A stretch of 64,000 nucleotides of DNA from Pseudomonas lundensis (lineage in GTDB: Bacteria > Pseudomonadota > Gammaproteobacteria > Pseudomonadales > Pseudomonadaceae). The notes below the pieces were generated by a model that worked only from the letters and a program-made list of their open reading frames with translations, did not search any database and was not told where the DNA came from. Location of the stretch: assembly GCF_002269125.1 (NCBI RefSeq), contig NZ_NQKI01000009.1:1-64000 (forward strand), in the 5' to 3' direction. Positions 53,193 to 62,033 of the stretch are shown here, in pieces (position 1 is the stretch's first letter; every line of letters begins with the position of its first letter). Made by a program: the position numbers and the translations under genes.

Positions 53193-54629
53193 TCAATCGG
53201 CCGTGACCATCGATTGCATCGTCGGTAAAAAGTGTTCGCCATAGGGCGGCAACAGCCCCCACTCACGACGCGGGTCGTTGGCAGGCGCCTTGAACACCGT
53301 GCGCATGTGACTGAATTCGAGGAAACCTTCACGGCCGTGATAATGGCCCATGCCGGACGCGCCAATGCCGCCGAAGGGTGCATCGTGCAGCGCGGCGTGC
53401 ATCATCACGTCATTGATCGTCACGCCACCGGACCAGGTGTGTTGCAACACGTACCGTTGCTCTTCTTCACTCTGGCCAAAGTAATACAGCGCCAAGGGAC
53501 GCTCGCGGCTGTGAATGTCTGCCAGCGCCTCGTCCAGCTGCGCGTATGGCAGCACCACCAGCGCCGGACCAAAGATTTCTTCGTGCAAAATCTGGCTGTC
53601 GCGAGGCGGGTTCACCACCACCTGCAAAGGCCGACGCCGCTGCTGCTCATCCACCGGCAACGGTTGCGGAAAGCTCTCGACGCGTGCGCCGCGGTCACGG
53701 GCGTCCTGCACGTAGCCTTCGACGCGCTGCAAGTGCCGGGCGTTAATCACCGCCACCACGTCCGGGTTGTCGTCGATGCGCGGGAACAATTCGCCATAAG
53801 CGGTGCGCAGCGCGCCCAGAAAGTCATCCAGCAACCCCTGCGGTACGTACACCACATCCGGGTTAATACAGATCTGCCCGCCGTTATTGCCCTTGGCAGC
53901 TGCAATGCTAAACGCCGCTTTGGCCAGGTCGGCTGTGTGCGAGATGATAACGGGCGATTTGCCACCCAATTCCAGCGTCAACGGCACCAGGTTAAGGGCC
54001 GCATTGCGCATCACGGAACGCGCCACCGCCGTGCTGCCGGTGAACACCAAATGATCGAACGGCTGCGAGGTGAAGACCTCCGCCAGCTCGGCATCACCGT
54101 TAACCACCGCCACTTCAAGGGGGTCGAACAGCTCGGCAAATGCTCGGGCCACCACCGCGGCGGTGCGCGGCACCACCTCGGAGGGTTTTAGAATGGCCCG
54201 ATTACCCGCCGCCAGCACACACGCCAACGGGCTGAGCAACGTAAACAGTGGCGCATTCCAGGTGCCGATAATGCCGACGCTGCCCTTGGGCTGGTGCATC
54301 ACCCACGCCTTGGCGCCCAACTGGCCGTAGGGTGCAAAGACCTCACGGGGTTCGTCTTCCATCCAGTGCTCAAGGTGGTCGCGGGCGTACTTGAGTGAGG
54401 CCAGCGAACCGATCACGTCGTTCATCAGCGAAAACCCTTGGGGCCTACCGCCAAAGTCCGCGTCCATGGCATCCACCAAGGGTTGCTGATAGCGCACCAC
54501 CAGGTCGATCACTCGTTGCAGACGCTCCCGACGCTGTTCAGCGCTGACGTGACCGTGGGCGATAAACGCCTCCTTTTGGGCCGTTAACACCTGCGACAGT
54601 TGCTCGGGAGTGGCGAAGATGGAGGTCAT
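53193..54629 (-). CDS. Coniferyl-aldehyde-dehydrogenase-type aldehyde dehydrogenase
   Basis: A 478-residue NAD(P)-dependent aldehyde dehydrogenase. ELGGKSPVI carries the general base Glu and the nucleophilic Cys lies in NGGQICINPDVVY; LHDAPFGGIGASGMGHYHG near the end is typical of the group with coniferyl aldehyde dehydrogenase. It would oxidise an aromatic or terpenoid aldehyde to the acid. I chose ATG 54629 with AGGAC upstream. It is divergent from the flavin reductase gene, and palindromic element C1 lies 70 bp or more before its start. Confidence 0.87.
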   Translation of the reverse strand: MTSIFATPEQLSQVLTAQKEAFIAHGHVSAEQRRERLQRVIDLVVRYQQPLVDAMDADFGGRPQGFSLMNDVIGSLASLKYARDHLEHWMEDEPREVFAPYGQLGAKAWVMHQPKGSVGIIGTWNAPLFTLLSPLACVLAAGNRAILKPSEVVPRTAAVVARAFAELFDPLEVAVVNGDAELAEVFTSQPFDHLVFTGSTAVARSVMRNAALNLVPLTLELGGKSPVIISHTADLAKAAFSIAAAKGNNGGQICINPDVVYVPQGLLDDFLGALRTAYGELFPRIDDNPDVVAVINARHLQRVEGYVQDARDRGARVESFPQPLPVDEQQRRRPLQVVVNPPRDSQILHEEIFGPALVVLPYAQLDEALADIHSRERPLALYYFGQSEEEQRYVLQHTWSGGVTINDVMMHAALHDAPFGGIGASGMGHYHGREGFLEFSHMRTVFKAPANDPRREWGLLPPYGEHFLPTMQSMVTAD

Positions 54630-54698
54630 GGGCAAGTCCTGTGAAAAAAACCGGCGGGTTAGTGACGTGGAAACTAGCCAATCGCGGTGCCAAAAGCC

Positions 54699-54714
54699 TC
54701 GTCCGATCGGACGA
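54699..54714 (-). promoter_or_regulatory. Shared palindromic operator candidate, copy C1 (aldehyde dehydrogenase side)
   Basis: TCGTCCGATCGGACGA is a perfect 16-bp palindrome and the most symmetric member of the set. In the aldehyde dehydrogenase direction the wider sequence is ATCGTCCGATCGGACGAGG, about 70 bp before the start codon. Confidence 0.65.
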
Positions 54715-54730
54715 TAATCGGCCGACTACG

Positions 54731-54749
54731 TTAGTCCGTTGAGACGATG
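54731..54749 (+). promoter_or_regulatory. Shared palindromic operator candidate, copy C2 (flavin reductase side)
   Basis: TTAGTCCGTTGAGACGATG lies 60 bp before the flavin reductase ATG in the same orientation to the gene as the other copies. Its half-sites TTAGTC and GACGATG match copies A and B exactly. Confidence 0.65.
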
Positions 54750-54808
54750 TAGTGCGTGGCCTGGCGGCGAATACTGCACGCACGAAAATTCAATCCATGA
54801 GGTTCGTC

Positions 54809-55789
54809 ATGGCAATGCAAAGCAGCTTCGACCCGCAGGCGTTCCGCACGGCGCTGGGCACGTTCACCACCGGGGTGACGATCATCACCACACAGGCGGA
54901 AGACGGCTCGCCCATCGGCATCACCGCCAACAGCTTCAACTCGGTCTCACTCAACCCGCCTCTGGTGTTGTGGAGCCTGGCCAAGACCGCGCGCAGCCTG
55001 CCGGTCTTTACCAGCGGCAAACACTGGAACGTGCACGTGCTCTCCACTGAGCAGGAGCCGCTGTCAGGTCGTTTTGCCATGCAGGGCGAGAACAAGTTCG
55101 CAGAAATCCAGCTCGACAACGGCATCAGTGAGGCCCCGCTGTTACAGGACTGCACGGCACGTTTTCAGTGCCGCACCGCGTTCCAGTACGAAGGCGGCGA
55201 CCACGTGATTTTTGTCGGGGAAGTGCTCGCTTTCGATCACAGCGACCGCGCCCCGCTTGCGTTCCAGAGCGGGCAATATGCCCTGGCCACGCGCAAACCC
55301 CGCAGTGAACTGCGCCTGGCCACCACCCCGCCGCCACCCGAGTGCAGCTACACCGAGGACTTGCTCGGGTACTTGCTCGGGCGTGCGCACTACCAATTGC
55401 TGGACGCCTTGCACCGTTTGTTGAGCAATCAGCAACTGGACGAACACGCGTTTTTCATCCTCTCGGTGCTGTGCATCCGTGACAACCTCAGCCTGTCCGA
55501 AATCAACACCTTCGTCAGCTATACAGGCCATGTCGTGACGGCCGCCAGCATGCGCTTTCTGGAGAAACAAAATCTGGTGGCCGTCGAGGGCAGTCATCAG
55601 GCACCGCGTTATGTGCTGACCGCCACAGGCCGCGAGACCTCGGTGCAGCAATTGGCACTGGCCAAGGCGGTCGAAGAAGACCTGTCGTCCAAGCTTGGCC
55701 CCGGCGATACACAGGCGCTCAAGGTGCTACTCAAGCGCCTGATTGCCGCCAGCGATCCCGGCCTGCCTGACCTGTGGGCGCCACGCTGA
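54809..55789 (+). CDS. Flavin reductase with C-terminal MarR-like domain (two-component monooxygenase reductase)
   Basis: A 326-residue protein. Residues about 1-165 are a flavin-reductase-like split barrel (FRTALGTFTTGVTIITT, GITANSFNSVSLNPPLVLWSLA) that supplies reduced flavin to a partner oxygenase. Residues about 190-320 form a winged-helix domain like MarR (LLGYLLGRAHYQLLDALHRLL, then RYVLTATGRE). The same fusion is known in the C1 reductase of 4-hydroxyphenylacetate hydroxylase of Acinetobacter, where the extra domain senses the substrate. No oxygenase gene is in the window. I chose ATG 54809, six bases after GAGG. It is first of the plus-strand block to 60840. Confidence 0.85.
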   Translation: MAMQSSFDPQAFRTALGTFTTGVTIITTQAEDGSPIGITANSFNSVSLNPPLVLWSLAKTARSLPVFTSGKHWNVHVLSTEQEPLSGRFAMQGENKFAEIQLDNGISEAPLLQDCTARFQCRTAFQYEGGDHVIFVGEVLAFDHSDRAPLAFQSGQYALATRKPRSELRLATTPPPPECSYTEDLLGYLLGRAHYQLLDALHRLLSNQQLDEHAFFILSVLCIRDNLSLSEINTFVSYTGHVVTAASMRFLEKQNLVAVEGSHQAPRYVLTATGRETSVQQLALAKAVEEDLSSKLGPGDTQALKVLLKRLIAASDPGLPDLWAPR

Positions 55790-55839
55790 GTCTTGTGCAT
55801 GATGCGCAGGCCTTCCAAGAACAAAAACAAGGGATTTTC

Positions 55840-56613
55840 ATGAACATCATTCAACGCTTTACCCTCACTGGCAGCGTGGCCGTCATCACCGGCGGCGGGC
55901 GCGGCATCGGCCGTGCCATCGCGCTGGCCTATGCCGAAGCAGGCGCCGACGTGGTGCTGGCTGCTCGCACCCTGAGCGATGTCGAAGCGGTGGCCGAGGA
56001 TGTGCGCGGCCTGGGGCGACGCGCCCTGGCTGTGCAGTGCGACGTGAATGACGCCGAACAGCGCGCAGCCCTCATCACCCAGGCACGCGAGCACATGGGA
56101 CGCATCACCCACCTGGTCAATAATGCCGGGGGCGCCGGGCCAAATGATCCGTTGACCCTGACCGTTGAACGCTTCGAAGAAATCATGCGTTTCAACGTCT
56201 CGTCGGCCTACCACTTGACCCAGCTGTGTGTGCCGCACATGCGCGAGGCTGGCTGCGGCAACATCATCAACATAACGTCAGGTGCTGCCCGATATGCGCA
56301 GACCCAGTTCAGCGCCTATGGCACTGCCAAGGCTGCGCTGAGCCACATGACACGTCTGTTGGCGCAGGATTTCGCGCCGCACGTGCGGGTCAACGGGATT
56401 GCACCGGGGCCAATCCTCACCGATGCCTTGAACCGCGTGCTGCCGGTGCCCATGCGCGAAGGCATGATCAAGGCCACACCGCTGCAAAGCCTCGGTGAGC
56501 CGGAAGATATTGCCGCCGCTGCGCTGTACCTCGCCTCCCCGGCCTCGCGCTGGGTCACCGGTAAAATCCTTGAAGTGGACGGCGGCGCCGAATCGAGCGT
56601 GTGGCCGGGCTAA
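55840..56613 (+). CDS. SDR family oxidoreductase
   Basis: A 257-residue classical short-chain dehydrogenase with TGGGRGIGRAIALAYAEAGAD, NNAGGAG near residue 87, the catalytic Tyr and Lys in YGTAKAALSHMTR, and GKILEVDGGAESS at the end. It lies between the flavin reductase and hydratase genes, 50 bp and 65 bp away, probably in one transcript. It could oxidise a hydroxyl on a ring before or after cleavage. ATG 55840 was chosen because the longer frame extends upstream of a plausible leader. Confidence 0.86.
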   Translation: MNIIQRFTLTGSVAVITGGGRGIGRAIALAYAEAGADVVLAARTLSDVEAVAEDVRGLGRRALAVQCDVNDAEQRAALITQAREHMGRITHLVNNAGGAGPNDPLTLTVERFEEIMRFNVSSAYHLTQLCVPHMREAGCGNIINITSGAARYAQTQFSAYGTAKAALSHMTRLLAQDFAPHVRVNGIAPGPILTDALNRVLPVPMREGMIKATPLQSLGEPEDIAAAALYLASPASRWVTGKILEVDGGAESSVWPG

Positions 56614-56678
56614 TACCGCCACTACCGCAAACGTCGTCGCGGGTACAGGCCGCGACGGCAGGGCCAGAGAGAACCTAT

Positions 56679-57470
56679 ATGGACAGCAAACTGATTGAAG
56701 CGCTGGGCGATGAGCTGTTTCACGCCCTGCGCGAGCGCCGCAGCGTACCGCCGCTGACTCAACGCTACCCGGACCTCACGCTGGAAATGGCCTACCACAT
56801 TTCCCTGCGCTTCCTGCAACGTCGTGAAGGCTTGGGGGAACAGGTTGTCGGTAAAAAAATCGGCGTTACCAGCCGCGCGGTGCAAGACATGCTCGACGTG
56901 CATCAACCCGACTTCGGTTTTTTAACCGATCGCATGCGGGTCGGTAATGACAGTGACGTGAGTTTTCAAACCCATCAATTAGTGCAACCCCGGGCCGAAG
57001 GCGAAATCGCCTTCATGCTTGGGCAAGACCTTCACGGTCCGGGCATCACCGCCGATGACGTAATGGCCGCCACGCAGTGGGTTGCCCCGTGCTTTGAGAT
57101 CGTCGACTCGCGCATCGTCGACTGGAAAATCCGTATTCAAGACACCGTGGCCGACAACGCCTCGTGCGGCGTCTTCGCCTTGGGTGATGAACGCATCAAC
57201 CCCCGTGAGCTGGACTTGGCCAAGGTGCAGTTGAACCTGCTGAAAAACGGTCAGCCCGCGGGCAATGGCTTGGGGTCTGCGGTGCAGGGGCACCCGTGTG
57301 AAGCCGTAGCGTGGCTGGCCAATACGCTGGGGAAGTTCGACATCCCGTTTCGCAAAGGCGAAATCATCCTTTCCGGTGCTCTGGCGCCGCTGGTACCCGT
57401 GCTGCCGGGGGACGACGTCAGCCTGACCCTCAGCGGGCTGGGCAGCGCCCGTCTGCGTTTCGTGTCCTGA
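56679..57470 (+). CDS. mhpD/hsaE-like: 2-hydroxypenta-2,4-dienoate (2-oxopent-4-enoate) hydratase
   Basis: A 263-residue hydratase of the fumarylacetoacetase-related MhpD family. [26 protein letters not shown] and [15 protein letters not shown] are characteristic metal- and substrate-binding regions. It adds water to 2-hydroxypenta-2,4-dienoate, the product expected from the C-C hydrolase at 23089, to give 4-hydroxy-2-oxovalerate. It precedes acetaldehyde dehydrogenase and aldolase genes in the standard order of meta-cleavage lower pathways. Confidence 0.92.
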   Translation: MDSKLIEALGDELFHALRERRSVPPLTQRYPDLTLEMAYHISLRFLQRREGLGEQVVGKKIGVTSRAVQDMLDVHQPDFGFLTDRMRVGNDSDVSFQTHQLVQPRAEGEIAFMLGQDLHGPGITADDVMAATQWVAPCFEIVDSRIVDWKIRIQDTVADNASCGVFALGDERINPRELDLAKVQLNLLKNGQPAGNGLGSAVQGHPCEAVAWLANTLGKFDIPFRKGEIILSGALAPLVPVLPGDDVSLTLSGLGSARLRFVS

Positions 57471-57489
57471 ACCTGTGATCGAGAGCTCA

Positions 57490-58422
57490 ATGATGACCAA
57501 AAAGATCAAATGCGCCCTGATCGGGCCCGGCAACATCGGCACCGACCTGCTCTACAAACTGTTGCGCAGCGAGGTGCTGGAACCGGTGTGGATGGTGGGC
57601 ATCGACGCCACGTCCGAAGGGTTACTACGCGCCCGGGACATGGGGCTCAAAACCACCAGTGAGGGCGTAGACGGCTTGTTGCCCCATGTGCTGAACGACA
57701 ACATTCAGATTGCCTTTGACGCGACCTCGGCCTATGTCCATGCCGAAAACAGCCGCAAGCTCAATGCGCTGGGCGTGTTGATGATCGACCTCACACCAGC
57801 CGCCATCGGCCCTTACTGTGTACCGCCGGTGAACCTGGCCGCCAACCTCGAACGCGGCGCGATGAATGTCAACATGGTCACCTGCGGCGGGCAGGCAACC
57901 ATTCCGCTGGTGGCAGCAGTGTCCAGTGTTCAGCCCGTGGCGTATGCCGAAATTATCGCCACCGCAGCGTCCAAATCCGTAGGCCCCGGCACACGCAAGA
58001 ACATCGACGAATTCACCCGTACCACTGCCAGCGCCATCGAGCAGGTGGGCGGCGCCAAAAAAGGCAAGGCCATCATCATCGTCAACCCGGCAGAGCCGCC
58101 GTTGATCATGCGCGACACCGTGCATTGCCTGACCGAAACCGAGCCCGATCAAGCCGCCATTCGCCAAGCGATTGCCCACATGATCGCCCAAGTGCAGCAA
58201 TACGTACCGGGGTACAAACTGGTCAACGGCCCAGTGTTTGACGGCAACCGCGTGTCGATTTTCATGGAAGTCGAAGGCCTGGGCGACTTCTTGCCCAAGT
58301 ACGCCGGCAACCTGGACATCATGACTGCGGCAGCGGCACGTACCGCCGAAATGTTTGCCGAACAAATCCTGTCGGGCGACCTGCACCTGCGCGCCACCGC
58401 CCCGCAACCTGCCCTCGCTTAA
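57490..58422 (+). CDS. mhpF/hsaG-like: Acetaldehyde dehydrogenase (acylating)
   Basis: A 310-residue CoA-acylating acetaldehyde dehydrogenase. [18 protein letters not shown] binds NAD and the catalytic Cys132 lies in [14 protein letters not shown], as in DmpF and BphJ. It converts acetaldehyde, or propionaldehyde, to the CoA ester and channels it from the aldolase encoded next. I chose ATG 57490 because the GTG at 57475 lies before the ribosome site GAGAGC. Ten bases separate its stop from the aldolase start. Confidence 0.93.
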   Translation: MMTKKIKCALIGPGNIGTDLLYKLLRSEVLEPVWMVGIDATSEGLLRARDMGLKTTSEGVDGLLPHVLNDNIQIAFDATSAYVHAENSRKLNALGVLMIDLTPAAIGPYCVPPVNLAANLERGAMNVNMVTCGGQATIPLVAAVSSVQPVAYAEIIATAASKSVGPGTRKNIDEFTRTTASAIEQVGGAKKGKAIIIVNPAEPPLIMRDTVHCLTETEPDQAAIRQAIAHMIAQVQQYVPGYKLVNGPVFDGNRVSIFMEVEGLGDFLPKYAGNLDIMTAAAARTAEMFAEQILSGDLHLRATAPQPALA

Positions 58423-58432
58423 GGAGTCGACC

Positions 58433-59455
58433 ATGGACCTTCGCGGAAAAAAAATCACCGTGCATGACATGTGCCTGCGCGACGGCATGCACCCCAAGCG
58501 TCATCAGATCAGCTTGCAACAGATGAAAGACATTGCCTGCGGCCTTGACGCTGCTGGGGTGCCACTGATTGAAGTAACCCACGGCGACGGCCTGGGCGGC
58601 AGCTCGGTGAACTATGGCTTCCCGGCCCATACCGACGAGCAATACTTGTCGGCTGTGATCCCGATGATGAAAAACGCCAACGTGTCGGCGTTGTTGCTGC
58701 CCGGCATCGGCACGGTGGATCACCTGCAAATGGCCCATGACTTGGGCGTTAGCACGATCCGGGTGGCGACCCATTGCACCGAAGCCGACGTGTCGGAGCA
58801 GCACATCGCCTACGCCCGCAAGCTGGGCATGGACACTGTCGGGTTCCTGATGATGGCGCACATGAACAGCCCTGAAGGGCTGGTCAAGCAAGGCAAGCTG
58901 ATGGAGAGCTTTGGCGCCAACTGCATTTACCTCACCGACTCCGCCGGGTACATGCTGCCCCACGACATCAGTGCCCGCGTCAGTGCCTTGCGGGCCGCGC
59001 TGCACCCGGACACAGAAATCGGCTTCCATGGCCATCACAACCTGTCGATGGGCGTGTCCAACTCCATCGCCGCTATCGCCGCAGGCGCCACTCGGATTGA
59101 CGCCGCAGCCGCCGGCCTGGGTGCAGGTGCGGGCAATACGCCCATGGAGATTCTGGTGGCGGTGTGTGACCGCATGGGCATCGAAACGGGGGTCAGCGTG
59201 TTTGGCATACAGGACGTAGCCGAAGACTTGGTGGTGCCAATCATGGACTTCCCGATTCGCAGCGATCGCGATGCGCTGACCATGGGCTATGCCGGGGTGT
59301 ATGGGTCGTTCCTGCTGTTCGCCAAACGCGCCGAGCAGAAATATGGCGTCCCCGCGCGGGAGATCCTGGTGGAAATGGGGCGTCGCGGCATGGTCGGCGG
59401 TCAGGAGGACATGATCGAAGACACCGCCATGACCCTGGCCCGTCAACGCGCCTGA
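58433..59455 (+). CDS. mhpE/hsaF-like: 4-hydroxy-2-oxovalerate aldolase
   Basis: A 340-residue class II aldolase of the DmpG/BphI/MhpE family. The N-terminal [10 protein letters not shown] motif carries the catalytic Arg, Asp and His, and [13 protein letters not shown] gives the metal-binding His pair. It splits 4-hydroxy-2-oxovalerate into pyruvate and acetaldehyde and forms a channelling complex with the dehydrogenase upstream. An AAGGAG lies eight bases before ATG 58433. It completes the hydratase-dehydrogenase-aldolase trio. Confidence 0.94.
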   Translation: MDLRGKKITVHDMCLRDGMHPKRHQISLQQMKDIACGLDAAGVPLIEVTHGDGLGGSSVNYGFPAHTDEQYLSAVIPMMKNANVSALLLPGIGTVDHLQMAHDLGVSTIRVATHCTEADVSEQHIAYARKLGMDTVGFLMMAHMNSPEGLVKQGKLMESFGANCIYLTDSAGYMLPHDISARVSALRAALHPDTEIGFHGHHNLSMGVSNSIAAIAAGATRIDAAAAGLGAGAGNTPMEILVAVCDRMGIETGVSVFGIQDVAEDLVVPIMDFPIRSDRDALTMGYAGVYGSFLLFAKRAEQKYGVPAREILVEMGRRGMVGGQEDMIEDTAMTLARQRA

Positions 59456-59526
59456 CCACCCCGCAGTTGCGAGCGCTGGCGGCCGTTCGCCAGCGCCCCG
59501 GATATTCAGCGCACAGAGAATCGACC

Positions 59527-60840
59527 ATGTCCAACACCCACGTCGGCTGGCGCAGCCACGGCCTGCTGTTATTACTGGCTGCCGTCTTTGCTGACAACTT
59601 TGTCGGGCGGCAGATTCTGGCGGTGATGATTGAACCGATCAAACGCGAGTTCGGCGTGGGTGACACCGCACTGGGCCTGATATCGGGGCTGGCATTTGCC
59701 GGTGTCTATGCACTGCTCGGGCTGCCGGCCGGGCGTCTGGCCGATCGCATGTCGCGCACTCGCCTGCTGGCCGTGGCGTGTCTGTTGTGGGCCATCGCGA
59801 CCATGGCCTGCGGGCTGGCGGTAAGTTTCTGGATGCTGGCACTGGCGCGCATGGCCGTCGCGGTGAGCGAGTCACCCACCACGTCAGCCTCCATGTCGAT
59901 CATTGCCGACCTTTACCCGCCCCACCGCCGCTCTTTTGCGATCAGCTGCTTTACCGCAGCGCCGACCTTTTCGGCGGTCATCGGGCTCAGTCTGGGGGCG
60001 TGGGTGGTTGAACACTATGGCTGGCGTACGGCGTTTATTGCGATTGGCCTGCCCGCGTTGCTGTTCTCAACCGTACTGGCGTTTGTGGTCAAAGACCCGG
60101 CCCGGGGGCGCTGGGATCTGGCCGGTGCGCATGCCGCCCACCCGCTGCAGAGCCTGGGCGGTGAGGCGCGCAAACTCTGGGCCAATTCGGCCTACCGCTG
60201 CCTGATTATGGCGGGCGGCCTGTGCACCTTGAGTTCGTATGCCATCGGTATGTGGAACACCAGTTTTCTGGTGCGCTCCCACGGTTTGTCGCTGCAACAC
60301 GCAGGCTTGCTGGCGGGTTTTATATGCGGCGGCGTTGCCGGTATCGGTGCTCTGTTCAGCGGCTGGCTGAGCGACCGCCTGACACCGCGCAACCCGCACT
60401 GGCAGGTCGCAATTCCTATCATCGGGCACCTCGCAGCCTTGTGTGCGCTGGTGACCTACCTGTTGTGGCCAGGCACCGTGTTCATGCAACTGGGCAGCAT
60501 ACCGATCCCCAGTGCAATGCTGTGGTGCGCGCTCTACAGCTTTTTTGCCGTGTGGTGGGTGGCGCCGTCCTACAACCTGGTAACGCAACTGGTGCCGGCC
60601 AGCCGACGCGGTACCGCCATGGCTTTGCAGACCATTATTTCAACCTTGTTGGGCATCGGTGTTGGCCCCCTGCTGGCGGGGCTGCTTAGCGATGCGCTGC
60701 AACCCGCGTTTGGCATCGAGTCACTGCGTTACGCGCTGCTGCTCGTCAGTTTGCCGGTAGTAGGCTCGGTCGGTTTGCTGATTCGCACCGCAGGCCATGC
60801 GGCGCAAACCCACTACGTCCATGCTCCCCAACGTGCCTGA
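59527..60840 (+). CDS. MFS transporter (paralogue of the one at 21740)
   Basis: A 437-residue twelve-helix major facilitator protein. GLPAGRLADRMSRTRLLA is the loop 2-3 motif, and ARMAVAVSESPTTSASMSIIADLYPPHRRS and the C-terminal half clearly resemble the MFS protein at 21740-23071, including LFSGWLSDRL and GIGVGPLLAGLLSDAL. It is probably an importer of a related substrate. The stop abuts the stop of the convergent nitronate-monooxygenase-like gene with no intervening base. ATG 59527 was chosen over an upstream in-frame start. Confidence 0.86.
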   Translation: MSNTHVGWRSHGLLLLLAAVFADNFVGRQILAVMIEPIKREFGVGDTALGLISGLAFAGVYALLGLPAGRLADRMSRTRLLAVACLLWAIATMACGLAVSFWMLALARMAVAVSESPTTSASMSIIADLYPPHRRSFAISCFTAAPTFSAVIGLSLGAWVVEHYGWRTAFIAIGLPALLFSTVLAFVVKDPARGRWDLAGAHAAHPLQSLGGEARKLWANSAYRCLIMAGGLCTLSSYAIGMWNTSFLVRSHGLSLQHAGLLAGFICGGVAGIGALFSGWLSDRLTPRNPHWQVAIPIIGHLAALCALVTYLLWPGTVFMQLGSIPIPSAMLWCALYSFFAVWWVAPSYNLVTQLVPASRRGTAMALQTIISTLLGIGVGPLLAGLLSDALQPAFGIESLRYALLLVSLPVVGSVGLLIRTAGHAAQTHYVHAPQRA

Positions 60841-61923
60841 TTACAGCGGGCGGCGGTTCGCGTAATCGTTTATCAACCTGTGTGTGAGCGCATAGGAAGA
60901 CAATTCCTGGGTCCGTCCAGGGCTCAGGGCGAATGCCTGCCCCGCCCACAGGTTGATGAAATCCCCCGACCCCTGAGGCTCTGTTTTGGCCTTGAGCGGC
61001 AACAGCACACCTCCAGCCAAGGGAAAAGCCGGAGCCAGAGGGTTTATCGGCCCGACTTCACGCATCACCCGATTGAGAATTCCGCGTGCGGGGCGCCCGG
61101 TGAACAGGTTGGTCAATGCCGTCTGGCTGGAGCTCGCTTCATGCAACGCCCGCCGGTGGGGGTGAGTCAATTTGGCTTGCGGGCAAAACAGGTAGGCCGT
61201 ACCGATCTGCACCGCGCTTGCGCCCAAGGCAAAGGCCGCTGCAATCCCGCGTGCGTCTGCAATGCCCCCGGCTGCGATCACCGGGACTGAGACTGCATCG
61301 ACGATCTGCGGCACCAATGCAAATGTGCCGGTCTGGGTGGTCAGCTCATCGCTCAAAAACATTGCCCGATGGCCACCGGCTTCGTAACCCATGGCAATGA
61401 TCGCATCGCAGCCATGGCGTTCGAGCCACTGCGCCTCCTCGACCGTGGTGGCAGAGCTCAATATTTTGGCGCCACAGGCCTTGACCCGAGCCACCAATGC
61501 CGGGGCGGGTAAACCGAAGTGAAAGCTGACAATTTCCGGTCGCAACTGCTCGACGAGGGTGCAGGTTGCTTCATCGAAAGGCGCGCGGCTGGAGACGGGC
61601 GTGGGTGCGTCAAAGTCAGCACCGAGTTCGTCGTAGTAACCCTTGAATAGCGACTTCCAGTGCTGAGCACGTTCAGCATCGGCTACAGGCGCGACATGGC
61701 AAAAAAAGTTCAGGTTCAAGGGCTTGTCGCACGCAGCACGAAACGTGGCAACTTCGCCGCGAATTGTCTCCAGATCGAGGGTTGCACAGGCCAGTGAGCC
61801 CAAACCGCCCGCCTTCGCCACACCCATCATCATATCCGCGCCCGCCCCCAGCATCGGCGCTTGAATAATCGGGGCCGTAATGCCCGCCACGTCAATGAAG
61901 CGTGAGTCTGGCCAGCTGTTCAT
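60841..61923 (-). CDS. Nitronate monooxygenase family protein
   Basis: A 360-residue FMN-dependent TIM-barrel protein of class I nitronate monooxygenase type. The motifs are IIQAPMLGAG near the N terminus, GYEAGGHRAMF, VPVIAAGGIADARGIAAAFALGASAVQIGTAYLF and a Met/Gly-rich C-terminal region. Whether it oxidises nitronates or, like IpdC, an alicyclic ring intermediate is open; it is more distant from IpdC than the gene at 6485. A weak version of the shared palindromic element lies immediately upstream (61944-61962). It is convergent with the MFS gene without a gap. Confidence 0.85.
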   Translation of the reverse strand: MNSWPDSRFIDVAGITAPIIQAPMLGAGADMMMGVAKAGGLGSLACATLDLETIRGEVATFRAACDKPLNLNFFCHVAPVADAERAQHWKSLFKGYYDELGADFDAPTPVSSRAPFDEATCTLVEQLRPEIVSFHFGLPAPALVARVKACGAKILSSATTVEEAQWLERHGCDAIIAMGYEAGGHRAMFLSDELTTQTGTFALVPQIVDAVSVPVIAAGGIADARGIAAAFALGASAVQIGTAYLFCPQAKLTHPHRRALHEASSSQTALTNLFTGRPARGILNRVMREVGPINPLAPAFPLAGGVLLPLKAKTEPQGSGDFINLWAGQAFALSPGRTQELSSYALTHRLINDYANRRPL

Positions 61924-61943
61924 GAAGTGCTCTCCTGAGTGAG

Positions 61944-61962
61944 TCGTCTCGGGGACAAATTG
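61944..61962 (-). promoter_or_regulatory. Weak fifth candidate of the shared element
   Basis: In the gene direction TTTGTCCCCGAGACGACTC resembles the set consensus but has one base fewer in the centre and differs at several positions. It begins about 20 bp before the start codon of the nitronate monooxygenase gene, nearer than the other copies. Reported as weak. Confidence 0.3.
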
Positions 61963-61992
61963 CGTCGGGGGTCGAAGGTGTGTGGCCGGTGA

Positions 61993-62015
61993 AAAGGGGT
62001 GCTGTACACCCCTTT
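61993..62015 (-). terminator. Terminator-like hairpin after the L,D-transpeptidase gene
   Basis: AAAGGGGTG (61993-62001) and CACCCCTTT (62007-62015) form a 9-bp stem around CTGTA, ending in TTTT on the minus strand, 19 bp after the stop of the gene at 62034. Confidence 0.65.
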
Positions 62016-62033
62016 GGCCGCTTGCGAAGCCCG

